A DNA stretch of 54,750 bases. It comes from Acidobacteriaceae bacterium (GTDB lineage Bacteria > Acidobacteriota > Terriglobia > Terriglobales > Acidobacteriaceae). Where the stretch lies: NCBI GenBank assembly GCA_003134655.1, contig PLBY01000054.1, positions 1-54,750 on the forward strand. The letters run 5' to 3'. Under the pieces are notes generated by a model. That model had not been told where the DNA came from and searched no databases. It worked only from the letters and a program-made list of their open reading frames with translations. Below are positions 15,755 through 24,653 of this stretch, piece by piece; position 1 is the stretch's first letter, and the number at the start of each line of letters is the position of its first letter. Both the position numbers and the translations under genes were made by a program.

Positions 15755-17843
15755 GTGCGAACGAAAAGACGAATCGCTGTATTGGTTAGCTCCTTTATTT
15801 GCTGCTCACACTTGATGTTCAGCCAGGCACCACCGGCAGAACTGCCGGCTCTCGAGCATTTCAGACCTGACGTTGCCGACCGGACTCTCGATCCTTGCGA
15901 CGATTTCTACAAATATGCGTGCGGAAAGTGGCTCGCAGGCCACCCCATACCCGCGGATGAGGTTGCGTGGGGAACGGCTGGGCCGTTGGACCTGTGGAAC
16001 CATACGTTGCTGGTCCAAACCCTGCAGAAACTCTCCGCGGACGACCCCGGCCGCACCGCCAACGAACAGAAGATCGGCGATTATTACGCAGCTTGTATGG
16101 ACGAAAAGAATATCGATGCGCACAGTCAGGAATGGCTGAAGCCTGAGCTGGATCGCATCGAGAAAATCAAGAATCGGTCAGACGTAGCGGCGGAAGTTGC
16201 TCACCTGCATCAGACCATCCCGAACGCATGGGCTCAGTCCGACGACCAGAGCAATGCGGTGTTTATTCAGCGCGCAGCCCGACTACGATGATACCTCTCG
16301 TAACCTTGCCCAGTTTGACCAGGGTGGCATGACGCTGCCTGGGCGCAGCTACTACCTTGACCAGGACGACAAGGCGAAAGAAATCAGGGCGAAATACGTA
16401 AAGCACATTGAAAACATGTTGAAGCTGGCCGGGGAGAAATCAACTCAAGCCCAGGCAGACGCTGAGGTGGTGCTCGCCATTGAAACGGGGCTGGCAAAGG
16501 TCGCGATGGATCCAATTTTGCGCCGTGATCCCAAGAATCTCAATAACAAGATGTCACTGGCCCAGGTGAAGGCGCTCGCCCCCTCCTTCGATTTTGAGCG
16601 CTATCTGCAACTGGTCCCCGCACCGCCATCCCCGCAATACATCGTAACCACACCGAACTTCTTCAAAGGCGTGGAAGTCCTGCTGAACCAGAGGCCGCTC
16701 AAAGATTGGCGGATTTATCTGCGATGGCAAATGATCAGCGGATCGGCCGCGATGCTGAGCGACTCATTCGTCCAGGAGAATTTCGATTTCTTCGGTCGCG
16801 CGCTGGTGGGAGCCAAGGTGATACGGCCTCGATGGAAGCACTGCGTGGACAGCGCAGATGCGAATCTTGGCGAAGCTCTCGGGCAAGCGTATGTGCAGCG
16901 CGCGTTTCCTCCCGAGAACCGAGCCCGCGTGCTGCAAATGGTGCAGAATCTTGAAAACGCTATGGGTAAGGACATCGAGTCCGTGGACTGGATGTCCCCC
17001 GACACAAAAGCTCTCGCTCAGCAGAAGCTTCACGCCACGCTGAACAAGATTGGTTATCCCGAACATTTCCGCGACTACTCACCGGTGCAGATCACTCGCG
17101 ATAACCTCCTTACCGACCGCCAGCACGCCGTTGAATTCGAGTTTGAGCGCTGGGTTGCAAAGATTGGGCAGGCCGTCGACCGCACGGAGTGGACCATGAC
17201 TCCACCCACGATCAACGCGTACGAAGAACCAACCCAAAATACGATCAACTTCCCGGCGGGCATACTGCAGTCGCCGTTCTTCGAGATGAGCCAGGATGAC
17301 GCGGTGAACTATGGCGATATCGGCTCGGTCATCGGTCATGAGATAACCCACGGTTTTGACGACCAAGGAAGAAAATTCGACGCGCAGGGCAATCTTCGCG
17401 ATTGGTGGGCTCCTTCGGATGCTAGGGAATACGAGTCTCGAGGAAAGTGTATTTCAGAGCAGTACACGCAAGAAGTCCCAGAGGCCGGTCCGGGCGTCAA
17501 GCAGGACGGGAACATGACGCTGGGAGAAGATACGGCCGACAATGGCGGGACGCGGATCGCGCTGATGGCTCTAAAAGAGGCGCTTGCCCACGAGGGAAAG
17601 GATCTGGATACAAAAAAGGACGATGGCCTGACTCCGCGTCAGCGTTTCTTTCTCTCGTTTGCGTTTGGCTGGTGCGCCGAGTGGCGTCCGGAGTTGGTAC
17701 GGTTGGCCGTGCTGACCGATCCCCACTCTTTTTCAAAGTACCGGGTGAACAATACTGTCGCCAACATGCCGGAGTTTGCAACCGCCTTCGGTTGTCACAA
17801 GGGTCAGCCTGAAGCGAGGGTCAACGCCTGTCGAGTCTGGTAA
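15755..17843 (+). pseudogene. M13-family metallopeptidase (neprilysin/PepO-like), frameshifted
   Basis: The first frame (15755 to about 16265) encodes a signal peptide and the N-terminal M13 domain (LDPCDDFYKYACGKWL). The second frame (from about 16266 to 17843) carries the rest, including GHEITHGFDDQG (HEITH at 17337-17351), the GEDTADNGG glutamate motif and the terminal CRVW. The break falls at GTGTTTATTCAGCG. Removing one A restores a continuous reading into FSAQPDYDDTSRNLAQF. A GTG at 15755 with AAAGGGA eight bases upstream is the best start; ATG 15746 is an alternative. It is either a recent pseudogene or a sequencing error, since all catalytic residues are intact. Confidence 0.85.
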
Positions 17844-17916
17844 CAGGGCATCGTCAGGCATGCAAGGACACGTCACCTTTTCATTGGACACACCTATGTC
17901 GTACGAGGAAACGTAA

Positions 17917-18624
17917 ATGCGCAGATACTCCTGTTCATGCATAGCCGCAATTTCACTTGTCTTCGCAGCTAGCCTTGCGAGCGGCCAGCAAGGGCCTGTT
18001 TCCTCATTTCCCCTGAACTCGCTGCATGGCCTCGACGCGGTGAATGGAAAGGCAGAAATCTCAACCTATCGTGGACGCCAAGCTTTGCATCTTGTTCCAC
18101 TGCCGGAGAGTCGAAACTCCGACGGGGCGATGCTTGCGATCCTCACGGAACGCGACTTCAAAGACGGCACAATCGAAATCGATGTTGCTGGTGATCGGCG
18201 GACGGACTCTGCGCCTGACGATCGTGGATTCATCGGGGTTGCATTTCGCATCCAGCCTGAAGCTTCGAAGTTCGAATACATCTACCTGCGGCCCCTCAAT
18301 GGCCGAGCCGATGATCAAGTGCGCCGCAATCACTCCGTCCAGTATTCTTCGCATCCGGATTTTCCCTGGAATCGGCTTCGCGCGGAGAACCCTGGACAAT
18401 ACGAGTCTTATGTCGACCTCGAAGCGGGCGTGTGGACGAAGATGAAGATCGTGGTTTCGGGGTCCAAGGCCAGCCTCTACGTCAATGACGCGCCACAGCC
18501 TTGCCTGATCGTGAATGACCTGAAGCTCGGTGAAACACACGGCCAGATCGCGCTCTGGGCGCATACGAGTACGGATGGATATTTTTCCAACCTGATCGTG
18601 CGTGAAGCGGTGAGCCGAAAATGA
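17917..18624 (+). CDS. Exported concanavalin A-like (laminin-G/DUF1080-type) protein
   Basis: A 235-residue protein with a signal peptide (1-23). The mature part looks like a beta-sandwich of the concanavalin A-like superfamily: strand patterns FKDGTIEIDVAG, GFIGVAFRIQ, FEYIYLRPLNGR and HGQIALWAHTSTDGYFSNL. Related domains bind or cleave carbohydrates, but I see no certain catalytic pair, so binding is as likely as hydrolysis. GAGGAA precedes the ATG. It follows the M13 gene on the same strand. Confidence 0.75.
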   Translation: MRRYSCSCIAAISLVFAASLASGQQGPVSSFPLNSLHGLDAVNGKAEISTYRGRQALHLVPLPESRNSDGAMLAILTERDFKDGTIEIDVAGDRRTDSAPDDRGFIGVAFRIQPEASKFEYIYLRPLNGRADDQVRRNHSVQYSSHPDFPWNRLRAENPGQYESYVDLEAGVWTKMKIVVSGSKASLYVNDAPQPCLIVNDLKLGETHGQIALWAHTSTDGYFSNLIVREAVSRK

Positions 18625-18699
18625 ACGATCCGGCGCAGCCGGTAAAGCGAGTCCGCGGTTGAGCGCAGACCGCTCTGATCCACACGTGGAGGAAGTGAA

Positions 18700-19785
18700 T
18701 TGACACGCACACATGATTTCGGGTGGCTTCGGTCGCTCTTTCTGCTACTAGCAGCCTTGGTGCTTCCGGCGGGTTCGTCATTCGGCGATAGCAACGAGCG
18801 CGGAATAACCAAGCTGGCCGATGGCGTATTCGCTATCGAGCACAAGAATGTGGGCGGTAACGTCAACGGAAATACCACGGTCATTATCGGGGACCGGGAA
18901 GTGTTCGTTGTCGACTCCTGCTACTTGCCCTCCATAGCGCGCGAGGATATCGAACAGATTCGCAAGTGGACGAACAAACCTGTGCGGTACTTGCTTAATA
19001 CCCATTTCCATAACGACCACAACAATGGGAATAAAGCGTATCTGGAAGCATTTCCTTCCTTAGCCATCGTCGCCCAGATGGAGACCAAGAAAGACATGGA
19101 CCTCATCCAGCCGGGGAACATTGAGCGGGAACCCAAGCAGATGGCACAGACTATTGCGGTCCTGAAGGAAGGAAGGACTCCAGGTGGCCGTACGCTTACC
19201 GAGGACGAAAAAAAGCAAGTCCAAGATATGCTGCCGAAACTGGAACATCAAGAGGAGGAGTTCAAGACGATGGTGTACCAGCCTCCCACTCTCACCTTTT
19301 CAGACAGGCTCGATATCGACCTTGGAAACCGGGAGGTACAAGTGAAGTACCTGGGGCGCGGCAATACCGCGGGAGATGCGATCGTGTACCTGCCCAAAGA
19401 GAAAATCGTCGTCGCGGGTGACCTGCTGGTTCATCCCATCCCGTACACCTACGATGGCTACCCCGCCGAATGGGCGCAGACCCTGCAGAAGATTGCCCAA
19501 CTGGATGCGGCGACCATTGTTCCCGGACACGGACCAGTGTTGCATGACAAGGTTTATCTCTCTCTGGTAACGGATCTGCTGAATAGCTCCGTCGAGCAAG
19601 TGCGTGCGCGGATTCGCCAATTAGGCTTTCCGGGTGGCCACACGGTGAGCGACATCAGAGGTTCGGTTGACTTGACGCCATTCCGGACAAAATTCGCAGG
19701 CGACGATAAAGATCTTCAGGCCGAGTTTGACGATATGACGGAACATCTGGTGAAAATCACGTTCAGCGAAGCTGCGCAGCGCTAA
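18700..19785 (+). CDS. Exported metallo-beta-lactamase-fold hydrolase
   Basis: The product is 361 residues long, with a signal peptide (about 1-29). The MBL metal motif is THFHNDHNNG (H102, H104, D106, H107). The later ligands are D in VAGDLLVH and H in PGHGPV. The site that is usually histidine in GH-T-x-GD is asparagine here (GRGNTAGD), so one metal site may be altered. A 60-residue helical insertion lies at about 130-190. It starts with TTG, dictated by GGAGG seven bases upstream. The substrate is unknown; beta-lactam hydrolysis should not be assumed. Confidence 0.85.
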   Translation: MTRTHDFGWLRSLFLLLAALVLPAGSSFGDSNERGITKLADGVFAIEHKNVGGNVNGNTTVIIGDREVFVVDSCYLPSIAREDIEQIRKWTNKPVRYLLNTHFHNDHNNGNKAYLEAFPSLAIVAQMETKKDMDLIQPGNIEREPKQMAQTIAVLKEGRTPGGRTLTEDEKKQVQDMLPKLEHQEEEFKTMVYQPPTLTFSDRLDIDLGNREVQVKYLGRGNTAGDAIVYLPKEKIVVAGDLLVHPIPYTYDGYPAEWAQTLQKIAQLDAATIVPGHGPVLHDKVYLSLVTDLLNSSVEQVRARIRQLGFPGGHTVSDIRGSVDLTPFRTKFAGDDKDLQAEFDDMTEHLVKITFSEAAQR

Positions 19786-19861
19786 GCGAAGCAGTAGCTC
19801 ACAACGCACAGAATCATCGTGGTACTTTTTCCTTAACTTGCTGAAAGGGGCTTGTTTACCA

Positions 19862-20473
19862 ATGAGAATCCGACGAGTGTTGCCATTGCTGGTGATTGCT
19901 TTGCATCTCTCTACTGCCGCCAGGGCCGGTGTGACCGGTATGAGTGACGAGGACCGGGAGCACTTACTGGTGCATTTTGAAATGACGGGGCAAGTGTTGG
20001 CCGAGCAAGTGCGCGGACTCTCACAGTCTCAGCTTGAATACCGCGCCTCGCCTGATCGCTGGTCAATCCGCGAATGCGTTTCCCACTTAGCGGTCGCCGA
20101 GCCAGATTATTGGCGCGATCTGATGAAGTCGGTGAAGGCGCTCCCGGACATGAAGGGCAAGAAATCGTCGAATACAGATGCGGACATTCTGTGGTACGGC
20201 ATTGATCGCGTCGTGCACACGAAAACCGGTGGTGGGCACGAGAAGGTCGACACCTATAAAGACCTCGGAGAAGCCTTGGCAAAGTTCCAGGCGCTGCGTG
20301 CGACCATGATCGAATACATCAAATCAACGCACGACGATTTGCGCGCCCATAGCTTCGGTACAAATGACCCGATCGATTGCTGGCAGTGGATGCTCGAAAT
20401 CTCCACGCATGCCGAGCGCCATATTCAACAGATTCGAGAGATCAAAGCCGATCCTAACTTTCCAAAGAATTGA
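19862..20473 (+). CDS. Exported DinB-like protein
   Basis: A 203-residue protein with a signal peptide (1-22). The rest is a DinB/YfiT-like four-helix bundle: RWSIRECVSHLAVAEPDYW, a central helix and a late HAERHIQQI motif. The spaced histidines are the usual metal ligands of this superfamily, which includes thiol-dependent transferases. The ATG at 19862 is chosen because the signal peptide starts there, with AAAGGGG upstream; a TTG at 19838 is possible. It lies between two MBL-fold genes on the same strand. Confidence 0.85.
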   Translation: MRIRRVLPLLVIALHLSTAARAGVTGMSDEDREHLLVHFEMTGQVLAEQVRGLSQSQLEYRASPDRWSIRECVSHLAVAEPDYWRDLMKSVKALPDMKGKKSSNTDADILWYGIDRVVHTKTGGGHEKVDTYKDLGEALAKFQALRATMIEYIKSTHDDLRAHSFGTNDPIDCWQWMLEISTHAERHIQQIREIKADPNFPKN

Positions 20474-20510
20474 TCGCTGTGGCGGCTAGCGACTTTAAGT
20501 GAGGAAGCAA

Positions 20511-21791
20511 ATGTCCCGAATCATCAGCTTCGCGCTTTTCCTGTGCATCAGTGTGGGAATGACCGCGCAGGCCCAGCAAGATCAACCCCAGCAAGACCAG
20601 CCAAAGGTAGTCAAGATCAACGACTCGATCTACATGGCTCCATTGGGGGCCAATGTCTATCTTGTAACAACGCCCACGGGAAATGTAGTCATTGATACTG
20701 GCACGTCCGGCGTGGCTCCAGTTGCCAGGAAGCTTCTGGGAGATGAAAGCCACGGACCTGTGAAGTACATCATTTTGACGCATGGCCACGCTGACCACAT
20801 CGCTGGGATCAGTCTTTGGAAAGAAGCTGGAACGCAGATTATCGCCCAAAGGAATTATGTTGAACTCGTCAATTATGTCGCACGGCTTGAGGGCTTCTTT
20901 GCTCCGCGCAACGCCGCGGCGTTCAACCGTCCGCCACAGGAAGCGGGCCCGTGGGCGGGCAACTATGGCGCGAAAATCGACCCAACCATCTTGTTCGACG
21001 AAACGTACGAGTTTAGGTTGGGGGGAGTGCAATTCCAATTATTCAGCACACCCGGAGAGACGCCCGATCATTTGACGGTGTGGATTCCGAAGTACAAGAC
21101 GGCCTTCATTGGTGACAACTACAACGGGTTTGGAGAACCAGAGCCGATGTCGTTCCCGAACATCTATGCGTTGAGGGGCACCAAGCCGCGCTGGGCTCTC
21201 GACTGGATCCGTTCGATTGATAAAGTGCTATCCCTCAAGCCAGAGGTTCTGCTTTCGGGCCACGGTGAACCGATTACCGGGAACGCGGAAATCACTCGAC
21301 GACTCACCCGGTTTCGCAACGCGGTTCAATACGTCCATGATGAAGTCGTAAAGGGAATGAACTCCGGTAAAGATGTATTTACTCTGATGCAGGAAATCAA
21401 GCTCCCGGCAAGCTTCGACATGACGGAGTCCTTTGGAAAGGTCAGTTGGTCCGTGCGCGGAATCTACGACGGATATGCGGGATGGTTCGACATGAACCCG
21501 TCGAGCATGTACGAATTGCCGGCATCTTCCGTGTACCCGGATCTGGTCAGGCTCGCGGGAGGGCCGGAACCCTTGGTGCGCCTGGCTCAGGAACGGCTGG
21601 AAGCCGGCAAGCCGGTTGACGCTCTGCACCTGACCGATGTCGTGCTCGCATACGATCCGAAGAACAACGCTGCGCTGGGCGCTCGTCTTAGAACGCTGGA
21701 GTACTTGCGAGAACACAGTGAAAACTACCTTGAAGTCGGCTATCTGGACTACGGAATCAAAGCCACCAAAGATAAACTGGCATCAAAATGA
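20511..21791 (+). CDS. Exported alkylsulfatase-like metallo-beta-lactamase-fold hydrolase
   Basis: The product has 426 residues with a signal peptide (1-22). Its HGHADH motif is at 91-96, followed by the glutamate in STPGETPDHL, the PNIYALRG turn and SGHGEP, as in alkyl-sulfatase-type (SdsA1/BDS1-like) enzymes. The C-terminal region from about residue 325 matches the alkylsulfatase dimerisation domain (GWFDMNPSSMYELP, then two helical repeats). Such enzymes cleave primary alkyl sulfates, but the specificity of this member is unproven. GAGGAAG precedes the ATG at 20511; an upstream GTG exists at 20499. Confidence 0.87.
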   Translation: MSRIISFALFLCISVGMTAQAQQDQPQQDQPKVVKINDSIYMAPLGANVYLVTTPTGNVVIDTGTSGVAPVARKLLGDESHGPVKYIILTHGHADHIAGISLWKEAGTQIIAQRNYVELVNYVARLEGFFAPRNAAAFNRPPQEAGPWAGNYGAKIDPTILFDETYEFRLGGVQFQLFSTPGETPDHLTVWIPKYKTAFIGDNYNGFGEPEPMSFPNIYALRGTKPRWALDWIRSIDKVLSLKPEVLLSGHGEPITGNAEITRRLTRFRNAVQYVHDEVVKGMNSGKDVFTLMQEIKLPASFDMTESFGKVSWSVRGIYDGYAGWFDMNPSSMYELPASSVYPDLVRLAGGPEPLVRLAQERLEAGKPVDALHLTDVVLAYDPKNNAALGARLRTLEYLREHSENYLEVGYLDYGIKATKDKLASK

Positions 21792-21965
21792 GTTGCCCAC
21801 GAAACTAGCCCGTAGGGCTGTCGTTCTTGCGCGAAGGAAGTCAACACCGCAAGATCTTTCGGATGCAAGGAACCGGCCGCGTCGAATCCCCAACCCAGGG
21901 CCGACCTTCATTCGCCCGCTTCGTGTGCTTACGTTTCTGCCCGGTGTGAGTCTAAACCACCCAGG

Positions 21966-23114
21966 ATGAGGGACGGAGTGTCGTTTCCCAGGGGCGAAAA
22001 TCCAAACTGGCGTCGCGTCTGGATCGATTTGTTGATCCTTTGGGCGGTTTTCGCCCTGTTGGGTACGTGGCTCAATTATGGATTCCAGGCCGCGCGGGGG
22101 CGGCCGATTTCGTGGATGCAGGCGGCACGCATGAACGTGGCCGCGTATGCCATTTGGGCGTTCGTCCTGACACCGATTGTCCTGTTTCTCTGTGCCAGGC
22201 TCCCTCTGGGCCGCACAGGGCTGGTTCGTTTCGTACCTTTCCACTTGCTCGGGATGTGTGGAACGGTCTGCATCGACGTGGTGCTCAAGACGTTGCTCCA
22301 CAAACGGGTGTATCCCGAGCTTTCTCATCTTTCGTTCGGCGTTCAGGTTCGCCAATATTTCTTTTCTCAAACCGAGGCGGATGTCCAGATCTATCTCGTG
22401 GTTGCCGTGCTCGGCTACGTCGTCGCCTACTACACCGAAGTGAGAAGCCAGGAATTGCACGCATCCCAGTTGGCGACCAATCTGGTGCGTGCGGAATTGC
22501 AAGTGCTTAAGATGCAATTGCAGCCGCACTTCTTGTTCAACACCTTGCACTCGATATCGTCCCTGGTGTCCATCAACCCGCGCGCCGCTCAGCAGATGAT
22601 CTGCTCGCTTGGCGACCTGCTCCGCTTAAGCCTTGTTGGCGAGGACTTGCCGGAGACCACTCTGCGGCGCGAATTGGAATTTCTCAATCTCTATCTCGAC
22701 ATTGAAAGGGTGCGTTTCCAGGACCGCCTGCTGACCAAGATTGAGGTTCCGGAGGACGTCGTGGATGCCAGCGTTCCGTATCTGCTGCTGCAGCCACTGG
22801 TCGAAAACGCTATCAAACACGGCGTGTCGAGGCGGCCCGGATCCGGCAAAGTTGAGATCTCTGCATTCAGGGAGTCGGACAGGCTCTGCATCCGCGTCGT
22901 CAACGACAATGGTACATCCTATGCGGTACCTGAGGCGGAGCGCATGGGGATCGGTCTCGACAACACCAGAAGCCGATTGCGAATTCTTTACGGCTCGCAG
23001 GCGAGCCTCTCCATCCATGGACTCACGGAAGAACGTTTCCAGGTGGAAGTGTGGATTCCCTTCCGGCGCGCGTTGATGCTGGATCAGGAGCACGAATCCT
23101 TTTCTGTGGCTTAA
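21966..23114 (+). CDS. LytS/YehU-type sensor histidine kinase
   Basis: A 382-residue membrane kinase. Four hydrophobic segments at about 20-170 are followed by a His_kinase domain with the phospho-acceptor motif LQPHFLFNTLHSIS, and an ATPase domain with LLLQPLVENAIKHG (N-box) and GIGLDNTRSRL (G-box). It lacks HAMP or PAS domains. The first ATG at 21966 has weak translation signals; GTG at 21978 with GAGGGACGGA is an alternative. It is followed after ten bases by its presumed response regulator. Confidence 0.9.
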   Translation: MRDGVSFPRGENPNWRRVWIDLLILWAVFALLGTWLNYGFQAARGRPISWMQAARMNVAAYAIWAFVLTPIVLFLCARLPLGRTGLVRFVPFHLLGMCGTVCIDVVLKTLLHKRVYPELSHLSFGVQVRQYFFSQTEADVQIYLVVAVLGYVVAYYTEVRSQELHASQLATNLVRAELQVLKMQLQPHFLFNTLHSISSLVSINPRAAQQMICSLGDLLRLSLVGEDLPETTLRRELEFLNLYLDIERVRFQDRLLTKIEVPEDVVDASVPYLLLQPLVENAIKHGVSRRPGSGKVEISAFRESDRLCIRVVNDNGTSYAVPEAERMGIGLDNTRSRLRILYGSQASLSIHGLTEERFQVEVWIPFRRALMLDQEHESFSVA

Positions 23115-23127
23115 GGAGGGAACGTTG

Positions 23128-23949
23128 ATGATTCGAGCGATTGTCGCAGAGGACGAGGTGCCGGCACGGGAGGCCATCACGGCGATGGCAGAGGCGTACG
23201 GGATTCAGGTTCTCGCCGAGTGCCAGGATGGTCTGGAGACCGTTCGCGACCTGGCAAAGTACCATCCTGACCTCCTGTTCCTTGATGTTCAGATGCCGGG
23301 GATGGATGGATTCGAAGTGCTTAGGAACCTTCCATCGGACAGTTTTCCAGCGGTGATTGTCACGACTGCCTACGACAACTATGCGGTGCGCGCGTTTGAA
23401 CATCGGGCCGTGGACTATCTATTGAAGCCCTTTGACGAGGAGCGGTTTCGCAAGGCCGTGGATCGCGCACAGATGCAGATCGGAATGGCTTGCGATAAAG
23501 CCGAATGGATGAGTCGCCTGATCAGCGAACTGTGCGAAGCTCAGCAGGGGCGCGCTGGACTACAGCGACTGGTCATCCGTTCCAGGGGACAAGTTTCATT
23601 TCTGCGAGTCGACGACATTGACTGGATTGAGGCCTCACATAATTACCTCAAGATCCATTCTGGCTCCGATGTCCACATGCTCCGTCAAACAATCAAAGAA
23701 ATTGAGGCTCGGCTTCCGCACGATAGGTTTTTGCGTATCCATCGGTGCCTAATCGTGAATGTAGACAGGATTCGCCGTCTCGAAGCGTGTGGCTATGGTG
23801 AGTACCTCGTCGTCCTGCGCGACGGGAAGAAGCTATCGTTGAGCCGGGGATATCGGGACCATTTGGATCGGCTCATCGACTCGAACTGTTTCCTAGCCTG
23901 CCACAACGAAGGTTCGGAGCCTTCGGCGCCTCCCAGACGGCGCGTTTAG
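23128..23949 (+). CDS. LytTR-family response regulator
   Basis: The N-terminal receiver domain has the acidic pair E8-D9, phospho-aspartate 53 (LLFLDVQMPGMDG) and lysine in LKPFDE. The C-terminal LytTR DNA-binding domain (about 150-255) shows VDDIDWIEASHNYLKIHSG and FLRIHRCLIVNVDRI. The ATG at 23128 has AAGGAGGG seven bases upstream; TTG 23125 would add one residue. It forms a two-component pair with the kinase just upstream. Targets are unknown. A hairpin follows downstream. Confidence 0.93.
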   Translation: MIRAIVAEDEVPAREAITAMAEAYGIQVLAECQDGLETVRDLAKYHPDLLFLDVQMPGMDGFEVLRNLPSDSFPAVIVTTAYDNYAVRAFEHRAVDYLLKPFDEERFRKAVDRAQMQIGMACDKAEWMSRLISELCEAQQGRAGLQRLVIRSRGQVSFLRVDDIDWIEASHNYLKIHSGSDVHMLRQTIKEIEARLPHDRFLRIHRCLIVNVDRIRRLEACGYGEYLVVLRDGKKLSLSRGYRDHLDRLIDSNCFLACHNEGSEPSAPPRRRV

Positions 23950-24017
23950 CTCTTCAAAATCTGCGGCGACTCGACAAGGTAGAGGAACTGCTGGCCAGCC
24001 TCGGAAGACGGGAAAAT

Positions 24018-24051
24018 GCCCGCGTCTCGAGACTGAGTCTCGTGCGCGGGC
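24018..24051 (-). terminator. Bipartite hairpin terminator between convergent genes
   Basis: Outer arms GCCCGCG and CGCGGGC enclose inner arms CGAGAC and GTCTCG. Read on the reverse strand the stem is followed by ATTTTCCC, so it best fits termination of the leftward or VPEGGS gene transcript's opposite partner; it lies between the ends of two convergent genes and could stop transcription from both. No long U tract is seen on the forward strand. Confidence 0.5.
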
Positions 24052-24066
24052 TGATTTCGGCCTAAC

Positions 24067-24312
24067 CTAGGAAATATTCTGTTTCGCGGACCGAGAGCGA
24101 ATGGACATGGCACCCAGGCAAGTTAGACCAGCTGCGAGCAGATACCACGCAGCGGAGCCGCCCTCCGGTACCGAATCTGAACAATTGTCGTGAGGCTTGC
24201 ATTTGCGGTGGTCCCTCTCAGGATCAGGACCCCGATCAAGGGCAAACGACACGGGCATGAGACACAGTAAAAGGGAAGCCCCAAGAACCCATTTCCGCGC
24301 AATTCTATTCAT
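24067..24312 (-). CDS. Tiny exported protein with exosortase-type sorting tail
   Basis: An 81-residue protein: an N-terminal signal peptide (1-25), a polar charged linker of about 22 residues with two cysteines (C38, C44), then VPEGGS directly followed by a 17-residue hydrophobic helix and a basic tail (RSRSAK). The layout is that of PEP-CTERM proteins, which exosortases process, with VPEGGS replacing VPEP. The mature part is extremely short. I chose the ATG preceded by GGGAG. Function is unknown, and no exosortase gene is in this window. Confidence 0.75.
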   Translation of the reverse strand: MNRIARKWVLGASLLLCLMPVSFALDRGPDPERDHRKCKPHDNCSDSVPEGGSAAWYLLAAGLTCLGAMSIRSRSAKQNIS

Positions 24313-24653
24313 GGTTCCACTCCCTGCGATGCATTATCAGGCTGTTCGCGGACTGCCAAGCAGGGGGAAAGGGGCGAGAAATCCGCGTACACAATTACAG
24401 ACTCCGGCGGAAGTCGTGTCAAGATGCTTCTTTTTGCAACAGTTTCAAAGACTTGCAACCTACGATCGGATCGGGGCTCTGACTTGCTGCGGCAAATCGA
24501 TCCCTCGGGGAAAGTCATTCTTCTATGAAATAGGTGCTCGGCGCTCGGTAAAGACCACTACTAGGGCTTGCTTGGCGCAATATAGCGCCAATTAGCGTTA
24601 TGCACCATCTACTCACGCGGTTTCGACGAGCGGCTAATGATCGCCCGATTCTT
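24313..24653. other. Gene-free stretch with a TTGGCGC palindrome
   Basis: No gene is visible. It holds TTGGCGC-AATATA-GCGCCAA at 24572-24591 (perfect 7-base arms). At 24447-24460 it has AAAGACTTGCAACC, which differs at one base from AAAGATTTGCAACC in copy B of the regulatory module (6427-6440). The latter may be coincidence. The promoter of the VPEGGS gene should lie in this stretch. Confidence 0.4.

Noticed and set aside
11610..24591. The two TTGGCG palindromes as one operator type
   Set aside because: Their spacers differ by five bases, which changes the helical face; similarity of half-sites alone is not enough.
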